A DNA stretch of 64,000 nt from Anatilimnocola floriformis (GTDB lineage Bacteria > Planctomycetota > Planctomycetia > Pirellulales > Pirellulaceae). Position numbers and translations under genes: made by a program. Under the pieces are notes generated by a model. The model was not told the DNA's origin and did no database searches. It worked only from the letters and a program-made list of their open reading frames with translations. Every line of letters begins with the position of its first letter. Positions within the stretch are counted from its first letter, which is position 1. Shown here one piece after another: positions 26,550 through 38,609 of this stretch. The stretch covers positions 2,666,001-2,730,000 of the forward strand of contig NZ_JAMLFW010000001.1 in the NCBI RefSeq assembly GCF_024256385.1. Direction: 5' to 3'.

Positions 26550-27324
26550 ACTCGGCGGGCTTCTCGAGCGGCGACATGTGACCGGCGCCGGCGATGTTCA
26601 CGAACTTGCCGCCAGGAATGGCTTCGGCGATACCTTTCATTTCTGCAGCCGGGGCGATGGCGTCTTCCTCGCCGCAGATGATGAGCGTGGGGATATCGAT
26701 CTTGGGCAGCTCACTGGTGAAATCGGGCCGTGCTGCCATTCCGCGGAGCGCGGCAGCCACCCCCGCCGGCGGCGAGGCCAGCATTACGGCTTCGGTGGCT
26801 TTGACGAAAGCGGCACCGCGTTCGATTTCCCGCGCCGGGAACAATTTGGGCAACATGGCATCGGCAACGACTTTGGTACCTTCTTTCTCCACTTTGTCAG
26901 CTGTCTCCTTGCGCCCCGCTGCCGCTTTTTCAGCGTCGGCTACAGCCCGCGAATCGGCGACAATCAGGGCCGCGAGCTTTGCGCGGTGGCGAGCTACGAA
27001 CTGCCAAGCGATATAGCCACCCATCGACAGCCCGCAGAAGATCACTGGCTCTTTCACGTCGAGCGCCGTGAGCAGTTCGGCCAGGTCATCGGCATAGCGC
27101 TGCATCGTCACGGTGCCGGTGGTGACTTCGCTCAGGCCCAGGCCGCGCAGGTCGGGCGCGATCACGCGGAAATCGCTCGACAGCTCACTGATCTGCCCCG
27201 CCCACATCGAGTGATCGAGCGGAAAGCCATGCACCAAGAGCAGCGGCCGACCTTTCCCTTGTTCGATGACATTCAAATGGGTGTCGGCGACGGCGACTTT
27301 TTTGCCAGCAGGAGGATTACTCAT
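26515..27324 (-). CDS. alpha/beta hydrolase
   Basis: The ATG at 27324 gives a 269-residue protein with the standard alpha/beta-hydrolase order: oxyanion 'LLLVHGFPLDHSMW' (about 28-41), 'VIAPDLRGLG' (about 54-63), nucleophile elbow GLSMGG (Ser about 95), Asp in 'ICGEEDAIAP' (about 219) and His in 'AGAGHMSPLEKP' (about 248). There is no signal peptide, so it is cytoplasmic. It most resembles the 3-oxoadipate enol-lactonase/haloperoxidase branch, but substrate cannot be read. DUF2752 lies 26 bases upstream in the same direction. Confidence 0.9.
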   Translation of the reverse strand: MSNPPAGKKVAVADTHLNVIEQGKGRPLLLVHGFPLDHSMWAGQISELSSDFRVIAPDLRGLGLSEVTTGTVTMQRYADDLAELLTALDVKEPVIFCGLSMGGYIAWQFVARHRAKLAALIVADSRAVADAEKAAAGRKETADKVEKEGTKVVADAMLPKLFPAREIERGAAFVKATEAVMLASPPAGVAAALRGMAARPDFTSELPKIDIPTLIICGEEDAIAPAAEMKGIAEAIPGGKFVNIAGAGHMSPLEKPAEFNAAIRSFLKS

Positions 27325-27350
27325 GATTTCACTTGCTCGGGGATTCGACA

Positions 27351-27851
27351 CTATGACAGAAATTTGGCCACCCACTGCACAAACAGCGTGAGAAGCAGCC
27401 CGGCAAACATGCCGTAAGCGACATTGCCGAGATTCCAGGATGGCAAGCCACGCCTGATACGCAAGAGCTGCGCCGCGCGGTAAGGAATCTGAAAAACCAC
27501 CACCGGAAAGAAGAGAGCGCCGGCAGGATTGTAGAGCCAAGAGCGCAGCAACCGCCCATGAGCGAACGCGATGAAGCTGCGGGTCAAACCGCAGCCGGGA
27601 CAATCGATGCCCGTGCCAGCACGAAAGTAGCACAACTCCGGCAGCGACACGGCCAGCCCCGGAAGTCGAACTTCCTTAGCCTCGTGAATAGTCATCGTGG
27701 CAGCGAGCGCGACTACGGCAGCTGACGATATCAGCAGAAAAACATGCAGCTGCAGGTCTCGCCGCTGTTTGGCTTCGAAGGTGTCGTAAGGAATCGGCGC
27801 AACAACGAATTCTGCTGCGGCAATTTCAGACTCAGGAACGGCAGCGCTCAT
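27351..27851 (-). CDS. DUF2752 membrane protein
   Basis: The 166-residue protein has about three transmembrane segments and the DUF2752 signature C-P-G-C-G-L-T-R-S-F at about residues 85-94, in which paired Cys residues lie at a membrane boundary. Next to it is the conserved 'AHGRLLRSWLYNPAG'. Function is unknown. It sits three bases downstream of the TPR/HEAT gene and is probably cotranscribed with it and with the hydrolase. Confidence 0.88.
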   Translation of the reverse strand: MSAAVPESEIAAAEFVVAPIPYDTFEAKQRRDLQLHVFLLISSAAVVALAATMTIHEAKEVRLPGLAVSLPELCYFRAGTGIDCPGCGLTRSFIAFAHGRLLRSWLYNPAGALFFPVVVFQIPYRAAQLLRIRRGLPSWNLGNVAYGMFAGLLLTLFVQWVAKFLS

Positions 27852-27854
27852 CGG

Positions 27855-29720
27855 TTACGGTTTGGCTGCTTTGGAATCGGCCAGCGCTTTTTCAAAGAAC
27901 GTGAGTTGCCGGCGAATCTGGCCGGAGTGGGGCTGCAGCTTCACCGCGTTGGTCTGAGTCTTGACGGCATTCTCCAAATCACCCTTGGCGTAGTAGCAGC
28001 GCCCGAGCGTATCCCAGTAGCCGCCTTCCTCGGTGCGGATCTCGACCGATCGCAGGCTCCACTTGAGTGACTCGTCGAAGTCGCCGCGAGTGTTGCTCAC
28101 CAACCACGCGTACTGATTGCAGGCGATGGCCAGTTGATAGTTAAAGCTGGCCCGCTCTTGCTCATCGGTGGCTTCTTCGACTGCTTCGCGGCATTCGTTC
28201 ACTTCCTCACGGAACTTGGCCGCGGTGTCGTCGATTTGTTGATTGATCTCGGTGCGCTCATCAGCGTTCAGATTCGTCAACCGGAACCGGGCAATCAGCA
28301 CATCGGCGTCGCTCGGATCGGCAGCCAGCGCCTCGCCGAGCGATTTCTTTTCCTTGACGATGTCTTTCTGCTGGTTGTAGTGACGCGAATAGAAATAGTG
28401 CATCCGCGAACGAGCCCCTTCGGGGAGTCGCAGCGCTCGGCGGGCTGTTTCACGGGCGATTTCACCCTTTTCTTCGTCGCCATCGGGAAACATCAAATCA
28501 ATCGCCGGCTTCAAGCAATCGGCGGCCGCCAGTTCCTCGTCGCGATCGTGCAACTGTTCGGAGAGTTCAAAACGGGCCTTGAAATCGGCATAGGAACCAG
28601 CGGCGGCTTTCTTCATCACCGCGCGATACTCGGGCTCTGAATAATTCGACAGCCCCCAATTATCGAAGAGCTTGCGGGCCACAAGCAGATGCTCTTCCAG
28701 ATTGTCGGCGCGAAGCTCCAGCGCAGCCGCGGCCAGTTCCTTGGCCTGTTGCGATTGCTTCAGCGATTCGTGGGCGTAAGCCTGCAGGTACAACAGCACT
28801 GGATCTTCGCGCACGAGGTGCGGAAACTTGCTGCCGACTTCGATCACCACCTGCCAAGCCTGGCGATGGACTAGCCAATCGACGAATTCAGTGACCGCTG
28901 GCGTTTCGCCTTCCAACAGATCGATCGACTGCCGCATGAGCGCGATAACTTCGGTCTCGCGATTGAGTTGCTGCAGCGATTTTACCTGCCAGCGATACAA
29001 ATCGCGCACGACCTGTTTCTCGGTCAGCTCGGGATAGAGTGCGAGCAACTCGCGCTCGGCACGGAGCATGGCATTCCATTCGTCGCTGGTCGCCGCACGA
29101 TCATACAACGTGCGAGAATAAAGCTGCAGCCAGGCAATGGCGGGGCGTTTGCTGTCCTTGATTGCCTTCCGGATCAACTCGGCGAGTTGCTCACGCAGCT
29201 TGGCCGTTTTTGGTTCATCGCGCTGCATGATCGAGAGCGCGGCATGCTTCGAGAGAACCGGATTCACTTCGTAGCGGGCCAAACGGCAAAGAGCTTTGAC
29301 GCTCGGATCGTCGGTCATGTTGGCCAAGCGGTCGATTCGGCTGCGGCGTTCCTTATCGTCCTGCGAGCCATACGACTTGAGAAGCCGGGCCACTTCGGGC
29401 GGATCAGATTCGTCGAACCAACGGACCGTCATGCCGCGAACCAGATAGCCGGCTCGCATTTTCACTTCGACGATGCCGTGATGTTGCGATGCCGCGACCA
29501 GCGCGTCAAAGGCTTCGAGACCCATCCGGCTAAGCTGCGTCTGCGCCTTTTGCCGAACGGCGAAGTCGTCGTTGCCCAGTTGTTCGATGAGAGACGCGAT
29601 TTGCGCTTCGGAATTTTGCGGCGTGGTCGCTGGAGGATCGGCGGCGGTGGCCAGCTGGATCGAGACAGCGAGAACACCCGCGAACGCGAGCGTTCCAAGT
29701 AGACGGCGAAAACTCATCAT
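27855..29720 (-). CDS. exported HEAT/TPR repeat protein
   Basis: The 621-residue product starts with a signal peptide (LLGTLAFAGVLAVSIQLATAA). Residues about 40-140 look like HEAT-type helices (IEQLGNDDFAVRQKAQTQL). Residues about 180-610 are helical tetratricopeptide-like repeats; the last is clearest: 'GGYWDTLGRCYYAKGDLENAVKTQTNAV'. This architecture acts as a protein-protein scaffold, probably periplasmic here. Two ATG codons (MM) open the frame. No catalytic motif is seen. Confidence 0.8.
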   Translation of the reverse strand: MMSFRRLLGTLAFAGVLAVSIQLATAADPPATTPQNSEAQIASLIEQLGNDDFAVRQKAQTQLSRMGLEAFDALVAASQHHGIVEVKMRAGYLVRGMTVRWFDESDPPEVARLLKSYGSQDDKERRSRIDRLANMTDDPSVKALCRLARYEVNPVLSKHAALSIMQRDEPKTAKLREQLAELIRKAIKDSKRPAIAWLQLYSRTLYDRAATSDEWNAMLRAERELLALYPELTEKQVVRDLYRWQVKSLQQLNRETEVIALMRQSIDLLEGETPAVTEFVDWLVHRQAWQVVIEVGSKFPHLVREDPVLLYLQAYAHESLKQSQQAKELAAAALELRADNLEEHLLVARKLFDNWGLSNYSEPEYRAVMKKAAAGSYADFKARFELSEQLHDRDEELAAADCLKPAIDLMFPDGDEEKGEIARETARRALRLPEGARSRMHYFYSRHYNQQKDIVKEKKSLGEALAADPSDADVLIARFRLTNLNADERTEINQQIDDTAAKFREEVNECREAVEEATDEQERASFNYQLAIACNQYAWLVSNTRGDFDESLKWSLRSVEIRTEEGGYWDTLGRCYYAKGDLENAVKTQTNAVKLQPHSGQIRRQLTFFEKALADSKAAKP

Positions 29721-29862
29721 GTGGTCCTTCTCTCGCCTGGCTCTGAGCGAATAATCGGCGGCAACGTCCCTTGTTCCGCGTCCCTCCAGAATACCTTAGG
29801 CTGGCGAACCGCGGCAAGCGCAGCACCCACTCTCCCTTCGCCTTTTGCCCAGGAAAATGCCG

Positions 29863-30744
29863 ATGTTTCGCAGCCTTTTTATCCTTGGTTTGGCGTTATT
29901 GGTTGCCGCGGGCCGAATCGCCGCAGCAGTTGAGCCGCTCGACGTCTGGCCCGATCTTGCGCCCGGAGAGACAACGCGATTGACCGGCGAAACTCTGCCA
30001 GCTCGGCCTGGCGAAAACCCGCCGATCACGCGCGTGAGCAATGTGACTCGACCCACGATGACGGTTCACAAAGCGGCAAAGCCGAATGGCACGGGCGTGG
30101 TCATTCTTCCCGGCGGCGGTTTCAGCCGCGTCGTTCCCGATCTCGAAGGAACCGAAGCAGCCGATTGGCTCAACCAGCACGGCGTCACCGCGTTTGTGCT
30201 GAGCTATCGCACAACGGCTGATCCGAAAACGCCGGGCTGGCCCAAGCCGCTCCAAGATGCCGAGCGAGCGCTATCGCTGATTCGAGCGCAGGCCGAGCAA
30301 TATGGTCTGCAGCCGAACCGCATCGGCCTGGTTGGCTTTTCTGCCGGCGGCCAGGTGGCTGCGCGATTACTGACGAACGACGGCAAAAAGCGATCGTACG
30401 AACGGATCGATATCGTCGATGATACGTCGTGCCGTCCCGACTTCAGCATTCTCATTTATCCCTGGAATATGTACGACGCCAAGACCGATGCGCTGGTCGA
30501 AGGCATCGAACCGCCGAAGAGTTGCCCGCCGACCTACATCGTGCATACGGACGACGACCGCTCGTCGTCGCTCGGTGCCGTGCTGTTTTACGCGGGCTTG
30601 AAGAAGCACGGCATTCCCGCCGAACTGCATGTCTACGGCAACGGTGGCCATGGTTATGGTCTGCGGCCGCAAAAGGATTCGCAGATTTCCAGCTGGCCCG
30701 ATCACGCGGCGCATTGGTTGGGGACGCGGGGATTCTTGAAATAA
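29863..30744 (+). CDS. exported alpha/beta hydrolase (acetyl-esterase/BD-FAE type)
   Basis: AGGA stands eight bases before ATG 29863; ATG 29857 is too close to it. The 293-residue protein has a signal peptide (LFILGLALLVAAGRIAAA). The hydrolase core shows 'GVVILPGGGFSRV' (oxyanion, HGGG-like with Pro), GFSAGG (nucleophile Ser about 157), 'PPTYIVHTDDDRSS' (Asp) and 'HVYGNGGHGYGL' (His). This is the pattern of periplasmic acetyl xylan esterase-like enzymes, in keeping with a polysaccharide-degrading planctomycete. Gene stands alone, 84 bases before the PSCyt1 gene. Confidence 0.88.
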   Translation: MFRSLFILGLALLVAAGRIAAAVEPLDVWPDLAPGETTRLTGETLPARPGENPPITRVSNVTRPTMTVHKAAKPNGTGVVILPGGGFSRVVPDLEGTEAADWLNQHGVTAFVLSYRTTADPKTPGWPKPLQDAERALSLIRAQAEQYGLQPNRIGLVGFSAGGQVAARLLTNDGKKRSYERIDIVDDTSCRPDFSILIYPWNMYDAKTDALVEGIEPPKSCPPTYIVHTDDDRSSSLGAVLFYAGLKKHGIPAELHVYGNGGHGYGLRPQKDSQISSWPDHAAHWLGTRGFLK

Positions 30745-30827
30745 GTTGAAATTTGTCTTTCGCCGCAAATCGCATTATTCTGAGCAATCCTGCCAAACTT
30801 CTCGCCGTTTGCCATTTCACGAGGTCC

Positions 30828-33989
<3,162 letters not shown>

Positions 33990-33998
33990 GTGATTGCC

Positions 33999-35450
33999 AT
34001 GTTTCCACTCAACCAAGCCGAAGCTCTCTCGCGCCGGCACTTTTTCACCCAAGGCCGCAACATCCTAGGTTGCGCAGCGCTCGGGTCGTTGCTCGCCGGA
34101 GACATATCTTCGGCGACTGCTGCCGGCATTCCTGGCGCGGTGAAGCCGCATCATGCGCCGAAGGCGAAGAACGTCATCTATTTGCACATGGTCGGCGGGC
34201 CGGCGCAGATGGATGTTTACGACTACAAGCCGGCGATGAAGGATTACTTCGACAAGGACCTGCCCGATTCGATTCGCCAAGGTCAACGCCTCACCACGAT
34301 GACCAGCGGCCAGGCCCGCTTTCCAATCGCGCCGTCGAAGTTCAAGTTTGCGCAGCACGGCGAGTGCGGCATGTGGGTCACCGAGCTGCTGCCCGAAACG
34401 GCGAAGTGCGTCGACGACATCTGCTTCATCCGTTCGCTCAACACCGAAGCCATCAATCACGAGCCCGCCATCGTCGCGATGCAAACCGGCAGCCAGGTCA
34501 CCGGGCGGCCCTGCCTCGGTTCGTGGTCGGCTTACGGCCTGGGTTCGCTCAACGACAACCTGCCGACGTTCGTGGTGCTCGTCGCCGTGCCGACGAATCG
34601 CGAGCAGGAGCAAGCCATCTCGGCCCGGCTGTGGAATAGCGGTTTTTTGCCCGGGCACTTCACCGGCGTGTCGTTCCGCAGCAAGGGCGATCCGATTCTC
34701 TACATCAACAACCCCGACGGCGTGCCGAATGAAGTTCGCCGCACGATGCTCGATAGTTTGAAGTCCCTCAACGAGCAGACTTTCCGCACGCAGGGCGATC
34801 CCGAAACCAACACGCGGATCGAACAATATGAAATGGCCTACCGCATGCAAGCCTCGGTGCCCGAACTCACCGACATCGCCAGCGAACCGGCCAGCACGTT
34901 CGAGCTCTACGGCGAGGAAGCCAAAAAGCCCGGCACGTTTGCGAACAACGTGCTGATGGCCCGCCGCCTGGTCGAGCGCGGCGTGCGGTTTGTGCAGATC
35001 TATCTCAACAATTGGGACCACCACGCCAACGTCAGCGGCCGCATGCCGAGCCAGTGCAAGGATGTCGACCGCGCGACCTACGGCCTGATCAACGATCTGA
35101 AAAAGCGGGGCATGTTCGACGAGACCCTCATCATCTGGGGCGGCGAATTCGGCCGCACGATCTATTCGCAAGGCGGCCTGACCAAGGAAAACTACGGCCG
35201 CGATCATCACCCCCGCTGTTTCACCATGTGGATGGCCGGCGGCGGTGCGAAGGGTGGCACGATCTACGGCGAGACCGACGATTTTTCCTACAACATCGTC
35301 AAAGACCCCGTCCACATCCGCGACTTCCACGCCACCATCATGCACCTGCTCGGCTACGACCACGAGCGTTTCACCTATCGCTACCAGGGCCTCGATTTCA
35401 AACTCACCGGCGTCGAGCCAGCGCGGGTCATCAAAGATCTGATCGCTTGA
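33999..35450 (+). CDS. DUF1501 protein
   Basis: ATG 33999 with AGGTG upstream; only nine bases separate it from the PSCyt1 gene, so both form one operon. The N-terminus has a twin-arginine-like leader (LSRRHFFTQ) followed by 'ILGCAALGSLLAG', suggesting Tat export. The 483-residue body has the DUF1501 alkaline-phosphatase-like fold signatures: 'KNVIYLHMVGGPAQMDVYDYKP', 'NNWDHHANVSGRM' and 'LIIWGGEFGRT', with 'GRDHHPRCFTMWMAGGG'. The Asp/His residues in these motifs probably bind metal. Function is unproven; sulfatase-like hydrolysis is often proposed. Confidence 0.92.
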   Translation: MFPLNQAEALSRRHFFTQGRNILGCAALGSLLAGDISSATAAGIPGAVKPHHAPKAKNVIYLHMVGGPAQMDVYDYKPAMKDYFDKDLPDSIRQGQRLTTMTSGQARFPIAPSKFKFAQHGECGMWVTELLPETAKCVDDICFIRSLNTEAINHEPAIVAMQTGSQVTGRPCLGSWSAYGLGSLNDNLPTFVVLVAVPTNREQEQAISARLWNSGFLPGHFTGVSFRSKGDPILYINNPDGVPNEVRRTMLDSLKSLNEQTFRTQGDPETNTRIEQYEMAYRMQASVPELTDIASEPASTFELYGEEAKKPGTFANNVLMARRLVERGVRFVQIYLNNWDHHANVSGRMPSQCKDVDRATYGLINDLKKRGMFDETLIIWGGEFGRTIYSQGGLTKENYGRDHHPRCFTMWMAGGGAKGGTIYGETDDFSYNIVKDPVHIRDFHATIMHLLGYDHERFTYRYQGLDFKLTGVEPARVIKDLIA

Positions 35451-35858
35451 TCGCTTTCGCCGCGGTCTTCCCTTAGCAATCCTTCGCACGCGAGTTTACA
35501 ACAGCGCCAACTACTTTCTGAACCCTCCAAAGCCCAGACTATTTCAGCACTTGCGTAGAAATCACCAAAAATCTCCACAACACTTTTGCAACAGTGGTTT
35601 TGTGAAGTCTTGCACAACTCAGCATCTCCGCAAACCTCTGCAAGCCAATCATTTGCCGCGAAGGCTCCGATCGCAAACCCTTAATGGTCTGTGCACCGCC
35701 ACAACAGTTTCACAAAAAACCGCACAACACTTCAAACCGACCACTTGGCTCGCCAGCGAATCAATCAGCGCACGATCCCCCAGCATCTCTTCCGAGTTCC
35801 GCCAAGCTGTCAAAGAACGCGGCGCAGCTTGCACCAGCGGAAAATACACAAGTGTCCA
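35451..35858. other. gene-free spacer, G-poor on the + strand
   Basis: These 408 bases between two convergent genes contain no reading frame that resembles a protein family. The + strand is visibly rich in C and A and poor in G in 35500-35760, with repeated fragments such as CACAACACTT (near 35577 and 35723). No hairpin with a T-tract was seen. It may be a decayed sequence or an untranslated RNA on the minus strand; neither is shown. Confidence 0.5.
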
Positions 35859-37340
35859 CTAATCCGGGCAAGCGGTTTTTTGGCGACCGGCCAAGTGGGC
35901 CAAGTTGTATTTGAACAGCAACCGGCCGAGATTTTCCTCTTTCGATCCGTACCACATCGCGTCTTGGTCGCGGAAGGGATTCTCTTGCCGGCGGACGAGC
36001 TGAGATAGCTGCCGTTGTCGCGTTTGGCGTACCACTGCCGGTTTCTCGGCAAACATTTCGACAGTTGCGAGCATGACTCGATAGCGTTTCTCGGCGCCGA
36101 TCGCTTTTAGTCCTGCGAGCGCTTCCGGCCAGTGGTCTCCGGACGGATTGAAATAGTACTGGGCAAATCCCCCGTTATTGACCTCCGCGTCCAATTGACC
36201 GATCGCGCAAATGTATTTTTCGACGGCGGTCAGCGGCCCCCAGCCTTCTTCCTTGACCACATCCCAGGGATCACGAATCGTGTCGTAGTACCGATGATAG
36301 ATATACAACGCTTGGATGGCGCCCTGCGCCGCCTCTTCGTTCTGGTAATCCAAAAATCGCTCGAACGTCGCCGAGTCATCGGCGTGCCGATGAGATCCGA
36401 GCATTGGCAACGCCTGCCGCAGGACGTTTTCGAGCGGATACTTTAGTGGCTCTTGATCGGCCGTCGCGATGATGCTCAGCAGTCGCTCGCGCGGAACTGC
36501 GATCGACTCCTGCCGCAACGCCCGCAGAACTTGCCAGGTCCCACGCACGTTCCCCGTCAAGATTTCTTCGCTGAGCAAGAATTGCGTGGCTCGTTCACGA
36601 TCGAGCTTCAAAAGAATTTGTGCAATGTCGTCGCTGTTGAGAAATCTGGTATCGCGAGCCCACATGCTGGCCACGGCGTCGTAGTAATCTCCTTTCGCCG
36701 ACTCCGCGATGCGTTCACCCTTGATGGCCCGTTGCAGACCCCTGAGGACGTAACTCCGCACGCTTTCATCCTCATCGGCCATCGCCCCGCATAACACAGG
36801 AAGCGAGGCCGCGGAGCCGATCGAGCCGACGATCAAGGCTGCGCTCTGCCGGATTCGACTGTTCTCGGCTCGAAGAAAGGGAGTGAGGAGTTCGGCGGCT
36901 TCTGGTGGTGGAGGCTCTTGGTCAATTATTTTGCACAGGCGGCAGAGTGGCGCGTCGGGGAGCCTATTCTTCACTTCCTCCAGCTGGCACAGACGTTCAT
37001 GCAATTTATTATCTCTTAAGATCTCGAGGGCGCGCGGATAAACCTCCTCGCCCAAAGCCGCCAGCGCCTGCTCATCGGCACTGCGTTCGCTCGGCGTCCT
37101 CTGCTCGAACACGAATTGATCTACCAACTGCCCGATCTTCTGCTGCGACCCGCTCAGTGAGCTACGTGTTTTCTCCACTTCCTGCAGGCGCGCGTCGCTA
37201 CTCGGCATCAATTCGGGATTGCGAACTACATCCCAAAACGAATTGATCTGGAACGCCTTCTTTCTTGACCAAAAGACCAGCGCCACGGCAGATACGACCA
37301 TCACCAGCGCGACCAAAACAATAATGGCAGTTGCCTTCAT
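35859..37340 (-). CDS. membrane-anchored HEAT-repeat protein with C-terminal DUF4375 (DMP19-like) domain
   Basis: ATG 37340 starts a 493-residue product with one N-terminal transmembrane helix (AIIVLVALVMVVSAVALVFW). Residues about 65-330 are helical and include HEAT-like units ('NSRIRQSAALIVGSIGSAASLPVLCGAM'). The region about 380-455 matches DUF4375/DMP19: 'LTAVEKYICAIGQLDAEVNNGGFAQYYFNPSGDHWPEALAGLKAIG' as a pattern. DMP19-like domains occur in proteins of unknown function and in some immunity contexts. It is divergent from the SUKH lipoprotein gene. Confidence 0.75.
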   Translation of the reverse strand: MKATAIIVLVALVMVVSAVALVFWSRKKAFQINSFWDVVRNPELMPSSDARLQEVEKTRSSLSGSQQKIGQLVDQFVFEQRTPSERSADEQALAALGEEVYPRALEILRDNKLHERLCQLEEVKNRLPDAPLCRLCKIIDQEPPPPEAAELLTPFLRAENSRIRQSAALIVGSIGSAASLPVLCGAMADEDESVRSYVLRGLQRAIKGERIAESAKGDYYDAVASMWARDTRFLNSDDIAQILLKLDRERATQFLLSEEILTGNVRGTWQVLRALRQESIAVPRERLLSIIATADQEPLKYPLENVLRQALPMLGSHRHADDSATFERFLDYQNEEAAQGAIQALYIYHRYYDTIRDPWDVVKEEGWGPLTAVEKYICAIGQLDAEVNNGGFAQYYFNPSGDHWPEALAGLKAIGAEKRYRVMLATVEMFAEKPAVVRQTRQRQLSQLVRRQENPFRDQDAMWYGSKEENLGRLLFKYNLAHLAGRQKTACPD

Positions 37341-37521
37341 CGGAGCGAGATTGCTTGTAGGGGAGAATGATGAGCAGGAGCAGCGATCGCCGGCAAAGAC
37401 CGATTCTGTCGCCTGGCCGAGAGAAGTCAATTGCGAGTGAGAACTTCCTGGCAACCCAGTCCAGGTCTCCGCACCATGTTATAACCGTCGCATGAACTCA
37501 CAACCGGCTGGAGTCCAGTTC

Positions 37522-38403
37522 ATGGATCGTTCGCACTTGCATTTTGCGTTGGTCGCGCTGGCGAGTTGTATTGCCGGTTGCGGTTCGCGGCCTGCCGCTA
37601 CTGGCAATCCGGCGGGTTCCGCAAACAACGCGGTAACGATCGCGTCCATCGCGGGCGTGCCAGCCGTGACCGAGGCTGCGCTGCAAACGCTCGAGAAGGA
37701 GTGCGGCGGCCGGTTGCCGGACGATTACCGGCGGTTCCTGCTGGCGAGTAACGGCGGGTTTCCGACGCCCGATTGCGTGATGTTCACCGAGGCGGAGCAC
37801 CAGACGGCCACCGATGTCTTTTGCTTTCTCGCCTTCGACGACCAGCAGGCCTGGGCCAGCGTGAAGTGGCATCTGCAGACCTTCGCCGGCCGTCTGCCGG
37901 CGGGCACGCTCCCCGTCGCCCGCGATTCCTGCGGCAACCTCTGGCTACTCAGCGTCACGGGCCCCACGACGGGCAGCGTCTACTTCTGGGATCACGGCTC
38001 GTACGCCACCTTCGACGAAACCAGCCTCGCCAACTGGCCCCGCGTCGCCACCAGCTTCGACGACTTCCGCGGCCAACTAAAAGTCTACGACCCCGCCACC
38101 ACCAACAAGGCCATCATCAGCCGCTACGGCATGGTGCAACAAGCCGCCGAAGGCATGGCTAAGAGAGACGCCAGCTTCACCACTCGCGGCAAACCCGCCT
38201 TCGCCTGGCATTGCTCCTGCGATGACGACGGCAAAGTAGCAGTGGAATTTGTAAAATACGAAGTTCATGCGATGGCAACGCACACGGATGGATATAACCG
38301 GTTGCTGGCGCAGAAGGGGGTGATTAAGGGTGGGCAACCGCGGTTGCCGAAGTGGTCGTCACGGTTATGTTACAAGAGACTTATGAGCTTGATGCGAACT
38401 TGA
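37522..38403 (+). CDS. SMI1/KNR4 (SUKH) family lipoprotein
   Basis: ATG 37522 is preferred over 37492 because GGAG lies about nine bases upstream and it gives a compact lipoprotein signal ending at a lipobox (CIAGC, Cys about 20). The 293-residue product contains a SUKH domain at about 40-180: 'LQTLEKECGGRLPDDYRRFLLASNGGFPTP' and 'GTLPVARDSCGNLWLLSVTG' followed by 'GSVYFWDHG'. SUKH proteins are often immunity proteins against contact-dependent or polymorphic toxins. A lipid-anchored version would act outside the cytoplasm, which is uncommon. The C-terminal 90 residues are unassigned. Confidence 0.8.
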   Translation: MDRSHLHFALVALASCIAGCGSRPAATGNPAGSANNAVTIASIAGVPAVTEAALQTLEKECGGRLPDDYRRFLLASNGGFPTPDCVMFTEAEHQTATDVFCFLAFDDQQAWASVKWHLQTFAGRLPAGTLPVARDSCGNLWLLSVTGPTTGSVYFWDHGSYATFDETSLANWPRVATSFDDFRGQLKVYDPATTNKAIISRYGMVQQAAEGMAKRDASFTTRGKPAFAWHCSCDDDGKVAVEFVKYEVHAMATHTDGYNRLLAQKGVIKGGQPRLPKWSSRLCYKRLMSLMRT

Positions 38404-38609
38404 ACAAAACGTTTCTGCAATTAGGTCGCGACCTAGCTCGCCAGCACAAAGTTCCGAGATGCGGCCAAGTTGTGGCGGCTAGTAAGAATCGCATGAGCTC
38501 CACCGGCACATGATGTGTCGTGGCCACGGGGTATAGTGCCCACTTGGCAATTTAAGGAATCAGGAACATAATGAACGAATGTTCCACATCGTGGTCGTAG
38601 GAAGCAACG

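Noticed and set aside
35649-35849. Minus-strand 66-codon frame in the G-poor spacer
   Set aside because: Cysteine-rich random-looking sequence without start signals; more likely chance than gene.
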